A stretch of DNA of 64,000 bases from Plectosphaerella cucumerina (lineage: Eukaryota > Ascomycota > Sordariomycetes > Glomerellales > Plectosphaerellaceae). The notes under the pieces are model-generated. The model saw nothing but the letters and a program-made list of their open reading frames with translations, searched no databases and was not told the DNA's origin. Positions 49,661 to 61,648 of this stretch are shown in pieces (the stretch's first letter is position 1; the number at the start of each line of letters is the position of its first letter). Where the stretch lies: assembly GCA_020746995.1 (NCBI GenBank), contig JAGPXD010000005.1, forward strand, positions 3,348,001 through 3,412,000. Direction: 5' to 3'. The position numbers and the translations under genes were made by a program.

Positions 49661-51020
49661 ATGGCGCGCTCAAAGCAGGCGACTCCCCTCCGGCGCGAGG
49701 CTTCTTCCGAGTACTTCAGTCGCCATGATACTCCCAAGCGCACCGTCAGCGGCGAGGCGGCGCCGCTGTTGAATGGAAAGGCAAAGGAGGCTGCTGGCGC
49801 TGTTTCTGCACCGGCGGCAGAGGTTGTCAAGGCTTCCGAGGCTGGCGCGGTGCAGATTGTCATTGCCGTCGGTGGCATCTACGCTTCTTTGTATGTCACC
49901 GGAATAACCTCCTACTACAATCTCCGCTGACCCCCCAGCCTCACCTGGGCATTCCTTCAGGAGAAGCTCACAACCACACCCTACGGTCCCGCCGACAAGC
50001 CCGAGGTCTTCAAGTACCCCGTCTTCCTCAACACGATCCAGTCCCTCTTCGCCGCCGTCACGGGCTACCTCTACCTCGCCTGGAGCAGCCGCTCCGCCGC
50101 CTCGCTGCCCCCCGTCTTCCCCTCGCGGGGCATCGTCCTCCCCCTCCTCCTCGTCGCCGTCACCTCCTCCCTCGCCTCGCCCTTCGGCTACGCCTCCCTC
50201 GCCCACATCGACTACATCACCTTCCTCCTCGCAAAGTCCTGCAAGCTCGTCCCCGTCATGCTCCTCCACACCACCCTCTGGGGCCGCCGCTACCCGGCCT
50301 ACAAGTACTTCGTCGTCGGCGCCGTCACCCTCGGCGTCGCCGTCTTCACCCTCCACTCGGGCGGCGGCAAGAAGAAGAGCAGCAAGTCGGCCGCCAACCC
50401 GGACGCGAACCTGTCGTGGGGCCTGCTCCTGCTTGGTGTGAACTTGCTGTTTGACGGCCTTACCAATACCACGCAGGACCACATCTTCGCCACGTACCGC
50501 GGATACACTGGCCCGCAGATGATGTGCGCCAACAACCTCCTCAGCACCGCCGTTACGGCGGGATACCTCGGCCTCAGCCCTTGGCTTGTCAGCACCGGGC
50601 TCGGCGAGTGGTTCGGCATGGACGTTGCCGGTAGCGCGGGCGAGTTTGCCTCCGCCCTGAGCTTCATGGCGCGCTACCCGGCTGTGTGGTGGGACGTCCT
50701 GGGCTTTGCCGCCTGCGGCGCCGTCGGGCAGGTCTTCATCTGTGAGCCCTCCCTTCCCCTCAACCCCTATCCCTCGCTAACAAATCCCAGTCTACACCCT
50801 CTCAACCTTCTCCTCCGTCCTCCTCGTCACCGTCACCGTCACCCGCAAGATGGTCACAATGGCCCTCTCCGTCTTCGCCTTTGGCCACAGCCTCACGACC
50901 ATGCAGTGGGCCGGCGTCGGCCTCGTCTTTGGCGCCATTGGTGCCGAGGCCCGTATTGCGACCGTGGAGAAGCAGAAGAAGAAGCAGGCCGCCGAGGAGG
51001 CGGCTAAGAAGGCGAAGTAG
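49661..51020 (+). CDS. HUT1: UDP-galactose/nucleotide-sugar transporter Hut1, ER membrane
   Basis: Exons 49661-49890, 49939-50741 and 50791-51020 join in phase to 420 residues. A ~65-residue hydrophilic N-terminus precedes about ten hydrophobic spans. Characteristic SLC35B1/Hut1 blocks are SLASPFGYASLAHIDYITFLLAKSCKLVPVM, here cited as FLLAKSCKLVPVM, then LLGVNLLFDGLTNTTQDHIF, FAACGAVGQVFIFYTLS and VTVTRKMVTM. The C-terminus ends KKAK, a dilysine (KKxx) ER-retrieval signal. Family knowledge: UAA transporter family, proposed to carry UDP-galactose or UDP-glucose, with human SLC35B1 described as an ER ATP/ADP exchanger, so the physiological substrate is open. Confidence 0.92.
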
Positions 51021-52087
51021 AGTGCTGCAGAGGCGGCGGTATACACTAGGCATAGACGGCGTTGGGGAGTACAGATTCAGGTTAGACATGTTTGGACAGG
51101 AGTGGTGGTGGTCGAAATACATGGTGTTCCAGCGCGGTTGTCCTTTGAAGTGCCTAGCCTTGATCTTGCAAAGTCTTATTAGTAAAGCCTGACATGTCTG
51201 CCGAAAGTGACAGAACTGAAAGGTCACGAGAGTGCTGTATGGGACTGAGTATCTGCCGGGCTCCCGTCCTGATCAAGCCTCTAGCCCAGGAATATCCCGT
51301 CGCTGGTGTCCGCTCATGATATCTTCAGAGCCACCTCATCCATGCCTGCCAAGTCAGACCAGACATGGAGACATCCGAGCTACGGTAGGTCAAATGTGTA
51401 GTGCAGACAACGGCTTACTCCCATGCTCCCTCATTCATGCAACCCCCACCTCACATATCACATCACTCAATTCCAGCCAAATTCACAGCAACTGTGTCTT
51501 CATTTCTATCTTCAGCCCCCTCAGGCCCCCCCTCCATCTCGGTCCATCAAATCGTGAACCCCCATCCCCATCGCATCCCATATAAAAAGAATCCAACCCC
51601 TCCAGACCCAGCGCTTTACCCGCCAGGACCAGTGAACAAAAAACAAGTCAAACAGGAGAAAACAAACCCAAGCAAACACATGAATGTTTGTCTCGAGCTC
51701 CTATAAACACCAGTGGGGGACAAAAGGAAGACAAGATGATACCCTGAAAAGGAACAAGGGGGACAGAAGCCCCTTGCCGTGCGCGCCGACCCCGGTTTTG
51801 GAAGATCATCCGCGGTTTTTTACTAGATTACACATTTGCTGCTTGCCGCCGCTGCCCAGGAGGGGCGGGTGGGCAAGCTCGACTTCTTGTTGTTGGTGAT
51901 GACGCCTTTTGACTGCCGGTGGTGGAAAAAGAAAAACCGAGACCCCTCGTCGGCCGAGGAGGGGCCAATCCTCATTCGCGCCGCCCGCTGTGCTGTGTGT
52001 GTAGAACATTTGTGGAAAAAAGACTGCGCTTTAACGCGCATATGCCGCCGGAAGGCGACGTTGTATGTATGGTAGGACCTCTTCCCG
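51021..52087. other. Convergent intergenic region
   Basis: 1.07 kb between the 3' ends of HUT1 and the phosphatase gene. An A-rich segment lies at about 51570-51680. No credible gene. Confidence 0.5.
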
Positions 52088-54604
52088 CTACAGCATGTCG
52101 TCGATGGACCGCACTATCGGGGCCTCGCCCTTTGTCGGGGGGCTGCGCGGGTCGGCGACGGCCGAGGGCCGGCCGAAGGGGAAGAAGGTCTCGCGCGGGA
52201 ACATTGCCTCGCGCGGGGAGAAGAGACCCGCCGTCGGTGTGGGCGGTGCCTCGGCAAAGTGCATGCCTGCGACCTCCTGGAACGGCTCGTGCAGTGGGTT
52301 GCTCGTCATCGTCTCAGCCCGAGGCGACATGAGCGCCTCGTCGTCGGGGAAGGCGCCGATGATATCGATCTTGGGCCCCGGCTCGTCCGTGTCCATTGCC
52401 ACAGGCAGCGGGGGCGGCGGTGCCGAGAAGCCAAAGTCGAAGCCGTGCGGCCGCGATGGCGCTTGCGGTTGCGGCTCGGGGCTCTGAGACTGATTGCCCA
52501 GGGTCAGGCTGGCGAAGCCGAAGCCACCGACTGTCGAGGGGCCGAAGCGGTGAGCGCCAAAGCCGGGCGATGGCGGCGGCTTGAAGGTGAACTCGGTCTG
52601 TGGCGATGGTGCCGACAACGTGGGCACCGACAGCGAAGGCGGCGGCGTCCTGATCTGCGGCACCTGGAGCTGCTGCTGGTTTGGCGGCTGAGGCATCAAC
52701 CGGTCCAGGTTAAAGTGGGCGGGCTTGTTGGGGCTCGATGAGTCCTGATCTGAGGAGAAGGAGAAGGTCGAGGGCGCCGAGGACGGCCCTGGCGAGACGG
52801 CGTTGGAGCCAGGTGTCGAGTATCCCCGTAGCCGCGCCGGGCTGTCGCGGGAGGAACCGCCGGGGCTCCTCCTGGGGTCATCGGACTCGTTGGGCAGGGG
52901 CGCAGTCCTCGGCTCCTTGGGCGAGATCTCGATGGCGTCGGCCGAAAGGGTCAGGCGGTGCTTCGTCGGGCTGCGGCCGGTGCGTGGCCGGTAGGCGGAG
53001 CCGGGAGTGGCCTTCCTCTTGCAAACATCCTTCTGGAAGTCCTGCAGACAGTACATGAGCTTCATGTTGGGGCTGATCCAGCGGCTCTTCGACTGGGCGG
53101 CATAGTAGGCATCGTTGACGCTGAGGTCGGGGTTGCAGAAGAGGCCGTAGGCGATAATGAGACTGGCGGAGCGGCTGGCACCCTGCTGGCAGTGGATGAG
53201 GACCTTCTTGCCCTCGCGAGTGCGGGCCTGGATGGTCTCGCAGAGACGCATCAGATCGGGCGCAATGTCGGTGCTGTGGTCCCACGGCATGTGGATGTAC
53301 TCGGGCTGGCGGGGCGGGAAGGACATGGCCTTGGGCGTCGTCGGTGTGTCGGAGGCGCGGTCGCTCGGCGTGGGCGGCTGGACCTCAAAAGCGGTCGCGA
53401 AGCTGGCGTCAGTCGCCGCCGTGCCGGGGATATCGACGCTGTCGGTAGACGGCTTGCGCGAGACAGGCGCGCTACCGCCAAAGGTGGTGGGCAACCCGCT
53501 GAAGGGGTTCTTGACCTCGCGGGCCACGTTAATAACTGTGTCGAAGCGGGCGGCCTCGTCGGCCGAGGGCTCGAGGTAAAGGAAGACGTTGTCGTCGTAG
53601 ATGGCGACCGGGCCGTCGGGGTAGCCGGGGCTCTTCTGATCCTCGTTCTGCTCGCTCTCGTCGCAGAGAACGCCATCCATGCGGGCATCGTTGGCCATTT
53701 GTGTCCGAATGGGCGAGTCCTCCTCGGTAATGGGCGGGTTATAGGGATCAGGGCCGACGCTCAGCTTTGTGGGTCGCAGCAGCTCCGACAGGCCAGACTG
53801 ATTCCTCTCGTGGACCTTGGGGAAGCACATGCCGCCAACAGGGCCCAATGTCGCCGATTGAAGGCCGGAGAGCATGTGAGGAGACGAGGTTGAGTGCTTC
53901 AGGGCGCGGCGCTGCAGCATGGGGGCCAGGGCGGGCGTGCTCGGGACCTCGAGGGTGGTAGGACGCAGGAGCAGGTCTGACGAGTTGGTCTTGAGGCTCA
54001 GCTGGCTCGGTTTCCGCTTCATGGCGGGAATGGTAGGCTTGATAAAGACGGGCGAGGCGGGCTCGGACATGATTGTGTTGGCGGTGGTAGGCCGGCCACT
54101 AGAGAGGCTCGGGGGCTGGATGGACAGTCCCTTCATGTTCTTTGGCCGACGCGGTGCGGGCGAGGTCATGGGCCTGCCGGTCGGGGCGAGGGTCGACTGC
54201 TCGGGTAACGTCAGGCCGCCGACAGCGAGGCTGCCAAAGGATGTCGCAGGGAAGGAGGAGAGCGAGACCAGGTTGACTGGCGAGTCGGGCGAAGATGAGG
54301 GCGACGGGTCGGAGAGAGGCGACGAGTCTGTGGTGGAGAGTGTTGTGGTGGGCGAGGATTCTGCGGATTCCGAGGCCTGCGTGGAGGTGCTGTCGTGGTG
54401 CTTGTGGTGCATGGGGTCGGAGGGCATGGTGGCGGCGCGCAGGAGAGGCGCGGCGGCGTGCTTGCCAGCGTCCATATCGAGGTATTTCGGCTCGAGGACG
54501 GTAACAGTTTCCCTATCGGCGATGGTCTCGGCATCCAGGTCAAACACTGTCATGAAGGACGGTATTTGGTCTTCGTAGAGCCGCCGGGCAGCGGCGGACG
54601 GCAT
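52088..54604 (-). CDS. Dual-specificity protein phosphatase, MAPK-phosphatase-like
   Basis: Intronless 838-residue frame from the ATG at 54604. A long Ser/Pro-rich N-terminal half contains short basic motifs (MKRKPSQLSLKTN) that may be docking or phosphorylation sites. The catalytic domain lies at about residues 335-525: DDNVFLYLEPSADEAARFD and VINVAREVKNPF, a long insert, HMPWDHSTDI (probable general-acid Asp) and VLIHCQQGASRSASLIIAYG, which contains the HCx5R signature with Cys near residue 473; the helix SRWISPNMKLMYCLQDFQ completes it. The C-terminal ~300 residues are disordered. The layout matches fungal phosphatases of the Msg5/Pmp1 type acting on MAP kinases, though the exact target is not readable. 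A very long C/T-rich leader precedes it. Confidence 0.9.
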   Translation of the reverse strand: MPSAAARRLYEDQIPSFMTVFDLDAETIADRETVTVLEPKYLDMDAGKHAAAPLLRAATMPSDPMHHKHHDSTSTQASESAESSPTTTLSTTDSSPLSDPSPSSSPDSPVNLVSLSSFPATSFGSLAVGGLTLPEQSTLAPTGRPMTSPAPRRPKNMKGLSIQPPSLSSGRPTTANTIMSEPASPVFIKPTIPAMKRKPSQLSLKTNSSDLLLRPTTLEVPSTPALAPMLQRRALKHSTSSPHMLSGLQSATLGPVGGMCFPKVHERNQSGLSELLRPTKLSVGPDPYNPPITEEDSPIRTQMANDARMDGVLCDESEQNEDQKSPGYPDGPVAIYDDNVFLYLEPSADEAARFDTVINVAREVKNPFSGLPTTFGGSAPVSRKPSTDSVDIPGTAATDASFATAFEVQPPTPSDRASDTPTTPKAMSFPPRQPEYIHMPWDHSTDIAPDLMRLCETIQARTREGKKVLIHCQQGASRSASLIIAYGLFCNPDLSVNDAYYAAQSKSRWISPNMKLMYCLQDFQKDVCKRKATPGSAYRPRTGRSPTKHRLTLSADAIEISPKEPRTAPLPNESDDPRRSPGGSSRDSPARLRGYSTPGSNAVSPGPSSAPSTFSFSSDQDSSSPNKPAHFNLDRLMPQPPNQQQLQVPQIRTPPPSLSVPTLSAPSPQTEFTFKPPPSPGFGAHRFGPSTVGGFGFASLTLGNQSQSPEPQPQAPSRPHGFDFGFSAPPPPLPVAMDTDEPGPKIDIIGAFPDDEALMSPRAETMTSNPLHEPFQEVAGMHFAEAPPTPTAGLFSPREAMFPRETFFPFGRPSAVADPRSPPTKGEAPIVRSIDDML

Positions 54605-55480
54605 GGTTTCTGGAGGATCCTCGGGGGCCTGGCTCGTTTGCTCCCAAGGGGGTTCGTCTGGCGAGGGTGAATATTAATTGTGGCGGTTTTGTATGTAAAG
54701 GTCGAAGTAGAGGTGATGATGTGAAGGCAAAGGAGCGGTATTCGCGAGATGGAGACCTGCGACGATTCGGTGGACAGCGCAGCTGGATCCTGTCGCTCTT
54801 GGTTTCGCGGGTGTAGACCGGGAGTGGTGGTCTCTGGTCGTCGTCGTCGTCGGTTAGTCGCGCGAGAGAGGGCGGCGGCTGTTTGTTTCCACGCTGGGAT
54901 GTGTCGTCGTCGGTGGTTGGAGGAGGGCGGGAAGCAGTCGGGCGGCAAGAGGAGAAGGAGAGTAGAAGGCGGCAGGACGAAGGAGAGTAAGGTGTGTCTG
55001 TGTGAGAGAGAAGAGAGCTGGGGGCGCGGCGTGTGCGGTCGAAGCGAAGCGCCTGGTGTCACAGCGGCAGGCAGGCAGATGCGGAGGTGAAGGGAAGAGA
55101 GAGAAAAGAGTCGCGCGCAGGGCGGAAGAGGCCGTGTGTGCGTGTGCGTGCGTGCGCGGGCGAGTCAAGGCGAGGCGAGACAAAGACAAGGACACGACGG
55201 GGGCAGCGGTTGTCGAGTCGGGTCGAGTCGAGGAAGGGGAAACGAAGATTGGGGAGGGGGGAAGAGAAGGAAAGGTAAGGTTGGGATGGCGAATGGAGGA
55301 GAGGCACGGGCGGCCGGGCGGTTGGAGGATGGATGGATGAGGATGTGGGAGAGGGTGGAGGGGGGAGGGTGTGGGTGTGAGTGTGGGAGGGGGGATTGAG
55401 GAAGGCACAGCAAAAGGCGAGGGAGCGGGCGAGGTTGGTGCTGGGGATGATGTTTTACTGCCAGCGGTGGGTGGCCACAG
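54605..55480 (-). promoter_or_regulatory. Long C/T-rich leader/promoter of the phosphatase gene
   Basis: On the coding (minus) strand this ~870-nt stretch is dominated by C and T with few G; on the plus strand it is correspondingly purine-rich, with a short GTGCGTGCGTGCGCG-type run near 55140. Such tracts are common before highly expressed or heavily regulated fungal genes. Whether it is transcribed leader or promoter cannot be told from sequence. Confidence 0.5.
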
Positions 55481-57478
55481 TGATGGCCTTCACCTGTGCT
55501 GCGGGCAAGGCACTCGAAGGGAGGCGGTGCGAATGGGGACTTGGGCCTGGGTCGGGTCTGGGGCTGGGGACCCTGCCCGTTGCCCGGGGCTGGCGGCGTG
55601 GCTTGGCCCGGGGTCAGCGTGCCTGCGGCGGCCGGCGACACGCTCAACAGGGACTTTCAGCGCTGAGGCCCCCCGGAGAAGGATACCTGCGCCCCCTGAA
55701 AGTTCACACGGGGAAGGCCTGTGTGGCCCACTTCTCACAACACAGGATTGGCCAGACGGCCGATGGATCGGCCTGAGCGGCGGGATGCAGGTCACGAAAG
55801 GGAAACGGACGGGCTCAAGGGCTCCTCTCTTTTTTTCCTTGTCGGCCTCCTCCAGGCTCTCCATCCCTGTGCTGCTCCTCCAGGTGCACCGCTTTCGCGC
55901 TTCTCTTCCTGGTCCTGCTGGAGGGTCCGGCCACCGGTCAGGGGGGAATAGAGCGGGCCACGCCGGCCCAGGGTTGTCTCTCTGTTCTGTTCTCTGTCTG
56001 AGTCTCTCGCTCTCAGCCGTGAGGAACAACACCCTGGCCCCAGGGATCTGCCCCTCCACCCACCCCAACGCACGCAAGCGCTGGACCTGCGTTGCACGCG
56101 GAAAGTGACCAGCCAACACCAACACACGCACACGTTCTGAACAATGCCATACATCCCCCAGGTATGGCGGCGCTGTCCCGGTGCAGCTGAGGAACGAGAA
56201 GCTTTCTTGGCCCCTCCGCCACGCCGCGGCCTCGGAGCCGAAAGACAAAGGACAGTCCGACGCCATACCGAGGCTCGTCGGCGCCCCCTTCTCAACACAT
56301 CCGTCCACTTGTCTCTACTTTGTCCTCAACCTGCTGCTAGCGAGTAAACTCCGATGCCCTTCCTTCCTCGAGCGCCGCCTCCGCCTCTAGTGCGGGAAAA
56401 GGGAAACGGTCGCTCCAGTAAGGGGCCGCGGCAAGTGTGCTCGACGGCCGCCGCTGACTGGCCAACCCGCACCCCGGGATGGGGCGGGGGACCAGCATGT
56501 GGGGCTGCCCCGAGCCCCCTCCTGCGCCTGTGAGTGGCCGCCCGACTACGAAACAGAAGGAGCCCGGCGCCAGGGGTTTCTATTTTTAGGGAACCGACCA
56601 CCCCCTGCTTGGCGCCCGCCGGGAAAGCCAATGAGAGGACGGGGCCCCATCTTTCCCTTTCCCATCTGCTCTCCTCCGTCCCTGATGGTCAGCGGCTCGT
56701 CTTTCGCACATGGCGTTTGCCAAGCCGCCGTGCCAGGTGCGCGATCGCTCTGAAATGTCAGCACGTCCCTCTCGCCGACTGACGGTCTTCTGTTGCTGCC
56801 GTCTTCAGCAGCTGCTCGCTCCGGAACGACACGGACGACGGGATCCGGCTCGACGGCGTGTGTCGCGAGTGATCGACGCCACTACCGGGCAGGAAAAAAA
56901 AAATCTTAACTCCCTCTCATGAATATCATGGCCCACGGCCGTCGTAAACCCGCACCCAAGAGTCAAGACCATCGTATTCGGTGGACACCGCGATATCGTA
57001 CTTCGTCTACGCCTGGCTGTCATCATCGTTCAGTCCAGGACCATCCCACATGCAGGGCAAGACATGTAGAGCGCATGGCCACAACCTGTCCCGTGCTCTT
57101 TGCCTGCCCGGCCGTTCAAGATACGATATCCACGGTAAATCGTCCGCCATGCGCGCCGCCGGCCGACACGAACTAATTACCCCCGACAAGGCACGACATC
57201 CCGGCCGTGGCTCGTGACAGAAGAAGAACACACGGTCACGGTGGCGAGTCAACCACCACCCTGTCCCCTGTGGCCCCCCGGATATGTGGGCAATGGGGCC
57301 CTGGCCACTGGCCCGAAGAACGACAGGTCGCCGCCGGGAGCTCCCCAGCACGCCGCGAGCCTGCAGCAGCTGCCAGCCGTCCTCATCTCCCGCATCTTTA
57401 TATAGCACATCCGCCGTCCGTCGTCGCGTGGCCGGGTCCTCGTCCCCCGTCTCAGCTGCCCTCCTCGCCTCACCAGGC

Positions 57479-57510
<32 letters not shown>

Positions 57511-60500
57511 GCCGCACCCCGAGAGCCTAAATGTGAGACCCCGACGCGTGCCACGGAACACGTCGCCGTGATACGACGGCCACCGCGGCTGATGCTGGCG
57601 ATGTCGCGCATACACGCAGCCGTGCTAAGGATGACCATGTGGATGGAGGTGTGGATTGGATGGTGGTTGCTTCTCGGCAGAGCCGCGGGGGGAGGAAAGG
57701 GTCTGGAACGAGCGGACGTGCTCCCTCTCCCCCCCATGAGGCGGCGGGCGGCCGAGCACACACGAGCACCAGCCAGCGGGCAACCAGCACGCAGCACACA
57801 CACGAAGTTGACGACAGACGAAAGGGGCCCGCCCGCCCGCTCGCTGCCCTTTCCACATCGAGGGCGCCGTCGGGGGAGGCGTCGCCTGGGCGTTGGAGGT
57901 GCCGCGTCCGCGGGCGGCGAACAGACGCTATTTCGGGGCGGCGTCAGCCGCGAAGGAGGGACAGGAAGGACAGGATCTTAGCTGCCGTGGGCGGTTCATC
58001 GCAATTTCTGGGCCAGGGGGCGTGCATCACTGCCGCTGGTGGAGGGAAGTTGACGACGTCCTGCTTGAGCCGCAACATGTGGCTCCCCTCCCCTCCCTTT
58101 CCATCCCACACATGCGTGCAGCAGGCGTGCAGCAGAGGCGCATGAAATCTCTGCCTCCAAAGGAGAAATGATGTCTAGTCAGTTGAAACCGCTTTGCACA
58201 AAACGGAACAGGAGCGACGTCGCCGTCTTACCGATTCGGGCCTTGCTACTACGATCGGCAGCCGGGGACTGGGGTCGTCGACAAGCACTTGAGGCAGGAG
58301 AAGAATTGCAGGGCAGCAAACTTGGCAAAGCCGACGGAGATTTCAGGACCCCCGCCGAATATCGCCTCCAGTCCCCTCGCTCACCGGTGGCACTTGCCTG
58401 GGAATATTACCTTTTGCTGCCAGCAGTGGGACGGGAAGGTACGGGGTTACTTCCCTGGGCGGTCGTTTCTGGGCTTGGCAACATCTGAAACAACGGGGTT
58501 AACTTGAAGAAAGAGCGACCCGCCCCCTGCTCTATCCTTCTGCTGCTCCTGCCCGCCTGCAGAACCCTGCGCCAGCCAGCCGCCAGCCTTGGAAATTGTA
58601 AAATGCTGCCTGTGGAGAGCAAAAAGAATGCTCCGTTCAATTTCCCTCGAACAAGACCACCGGCGACCCACGCATCCCGTTGGACAGGGATCACGCATCT
58701 CCATCTTCGTCCCTCTTCTTCGTCCTCGTCCTCGTCCGTACCCCGTCCGCCCTGTTGGGGACGGGGAAAAGCAAACATGAGCTTCCAATTCGGCAGCTGA
58801 CCTTCCCCTGATCCACTCTGAGGCTGTCGCGCACGCACACTCTTCCCTCTCATCGCCAGATCAGATCGGCCAGGGCGGAGCGAGACCGAGACAGATCACC
58901 CAAGAGTCAGACACACGACGATTGACAACTCGTAGGAGGCTAACGGCTTCTCGCGAGCAGGGAACTCGATGCCGGCGACTCGACCAGGACGAGTCGGGAC
59001 CTACCATCTCAATTTCCCAACGGTCCACCCTGCGTCAGCACCGGTTGACAAGGAACTTGTATGTTCGGCATCCAACGTCTCGCAACGCCGTCTCACATGC
59101 ATCGCCAGACAGCCTCGCCAATATCCTAGGCCTTCCGGGATCGTTAGCTGTGGCCGCCGCCGGAAAGAAGCTTTCGGCCGTTGCAGCACGACACGCACAT
59201 TACGTACATATCCTCCTTGCCGCCGCCTCTCGAGCCTCCTCGTGCAAACGTGCCAACCTTGTCTTGACCACGTCCTAAGGGCCTTGGAGGCCCGGCCTGC
59301 CTGCCTGCTTTCCTCGATGGACGACCGTCGCCTTGCCGACCACCACGCCTGGCACCATCATCGTGCCACCGCCCTGTCTGATGCGCAGCCAGGGTCCCGG
59401 GGGACGACCATCGATTTTGAGGCTCTCTCCCGCGCGAGGCACACGCTGTTTCAGCGTCCCTTGCCAGTAAAATCGGCCCCCTGGAATATTGGAATGGCAG
59501 ATCCTCCGCAAGGGCGAGCCCCGTCCTCCTGACTCCACAGCCTGCCCAGATCGAGCTCGAGCCGAACCAGCAAGGGGCACTGGGACAATCACAGTGACAA
59601 CATACAGGCTGAGGACAGCTGCCTCGTCACCCTGTCCGCCAGCCCTGCCAACGATCACGCAGTGGCTTGAGCGCTGTCGTCTCGACTTTCTGCCCGGCCA
59701 ACGAATCGCTTTCGCTTCAAGCTTATTCGCTCGTGGCCAGTGTTTGGTTTTGAGTGCCGCGCCTCTGACAAGTGTCAGTCGACCTTGTTCTGAATCCCGA
59801 GTCAGACTTGCCCGTCTCGAGCCGAGTGTCATGTTCATTGACTCGACCGCGCGGCTTCAGCCGAGCCACACTGAGGTCGTCAACTCGCGATGATGGTCTG
59901 GCAGCACCAAGGACGTCACTAAACAGCTGCCAACTCACTGACGATACGCCCCAGACTGCCCATGGAGGTGACCCGGCCACAAAAGCAGATGCCGAGTACA
60001 GACTACAGCCCAGTCATCACCCCACCTACCCGTCGCCTGATCTCCATCGTCCGTTGCTGTGCCAATTCTCGAACCTCGTCCCTCCACTTGAAACATGCTC
60101 AGGGCGCGGCCCAGCTCGACAACGTCGCGACGGCAGACATGGGCTCGTTCGGCAACACGATCCGAAGAAACCCAACCTCCGTTGCCAGCTCCCAGAACGA
60201 GAAACGTGAGAGCAGCACCGCGCCAGAGCGCCAAGTTTATTACTCTAGGCAACGTCGTCCGAATCGCTCCCCACAAGCGCGCCTGCGCTTCTACAGCGGG
60301 GCAGCAGCAGACGCCGTCCGTCAGGCTGGTGGTCTTCTGACCTCCCCCGCCCAGTCGAACAAAGGAGCATCGATCACACACGCCGATGCCTGCCAGACGC
60401 CAAGCATCGCCAATCATTGTGAGACCGAAACTTGGTTCCGTAAGAGTACAACTGCGGGGCACCGCGAGGCGCATGAATGCTGCCGCCTTGAGGCTCTGCG

Positions 60501-61648
60501 GATGCGGTCCATCGTGCCCAGCGGCGCTGCGACCACCAAATGGACGGAAGAACAAAACATCGTGGCCCGGGCGACTGGGCGTCGCGCTCAGCGGTCCCGG
60601 CAGGAATGTTCTGCTCGCGCGTCCGGGCTCCGCGGGTTCGGCGAAGGCCGATCGACGCTGCCGCGTCGCGAGACCACAAAGGCGTACAACGGTCTGTGCT
60701 CGGTTTGAGCGCGAGGCTGAGGCTCATGCCGAGGGGGGCCGGGCCCGGGCTCGGACGTGTCGTCTCGAAGATGACTGACAGCGCTTGCTTCTGGAGGGGA
60801 TGGGCGAGAGTTCGTCACATCCCGCTGTCGTCAGATATCACCCTGCCGGCTTGGCGATGGGTGACACGTCTCGATCGTGACATGCAGCCGAAGGGGCAGC
60901 AGCTGAGCGCTAATAGTTGCTCCTCGGCACGACCCGAGACAGCTCAAGGGACGTACAATGTTTCCCTCGGGAGCAAGAGCTCGCTGGGACTCGGGAGATC
61001 AGGAGCTGCTACCGAGACGTCTCGCATGGGATTGCCAAGCGGTGTCCGAGGCTCATAGCAGAGGCCATATGGGTGTGTGGCCAGACGGCGATCTCATGCC
61101 TGGCAGAAAACTGCAGCGGCAGAGCTTATACCTGAGGGACGTGTGACCACCATGTATCTCTCAAGTGAGCAAGTGGGCGCTTTGTTTGTAAGACTGAAGC
61201 CACAGCTACAGATGTGGTCTGGAGAGGCTGGACATTGAGAGTACATACTCATCCTAGCCTCTATCTTCGACCTCTAAGAGACGTGATCCCCCGATGGTCT
61301 ACACAGAAATGATGGCTATTTGGAAAATTGCATGACGTCTCCTGAGTGTCGTATAACAGCTAACCTACCTAGTAATTACATGCCGCCGTTGTCCCTCGCC
61401 AGAGTGAGCCCTCAACAGGTCGACCAACGCAGCAGGTCCCAGCCGTCAGACAATACTCACGAACATCATGCAATTTTCCAAACAGCCAAAATAATAGTTG
61501 ACATGGTCTAGGATATCTCCCTCCAGTCTGGGCAACTGGCGGCAAGCCCAGCAACCATCCTCCTCGATTCACCACTTCAACTATGCAACAAACACCACGA
61601 CCTTTCCCTCCCTCCCAACAACCATCTACACCACTCAACGACCTCACC
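55481..61648. other. Gene-free interval of about 6 kb
   Basis: I find no frame with a recognisable domain, no plausible multi-exon gene, no transposon terminal repeat and no RNA gene. The many open frames (longest around 270 codons at 55490-56308) are Arg/Pro/Ser-rich, typical of chance frames in GC-rich DNA. Together with the leader above the gap is about 7 kb in a window where other gaps are under 1.6 kb. It may hold distal regulatory DNA, a long non-coding transcript or an orphan gene I cannot see. Confidence 0.5.
57479..57516. repeat. CCG/GCC trinucleotide repeat
   Basis: About twelve GCC-type triplets with a single ACC interruption near the end, in the gene-free interval. A simple sequence repeat with no evident role. 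Confidence 0.85.

Noticed and set aside
51578..51590. TATAAAAA sequence
   Set aside because: It is in the convergent gap after HUT1 and no gene follows it.
53157..53893. Plus-strand frames opposite the phosphatase catalytic domain
   Set aside because: Shadows of the phosphatase gene, whose HCx5R domain is unambiguous.
55490..56308. 272-codon minus-strand frame in the gene-free interval
   Set aside because: Arg/Pro/Gly/Ser-rich with no motif, no clear start context and several equally long overlapping frames, as expected by chance in GC-rich DNA.
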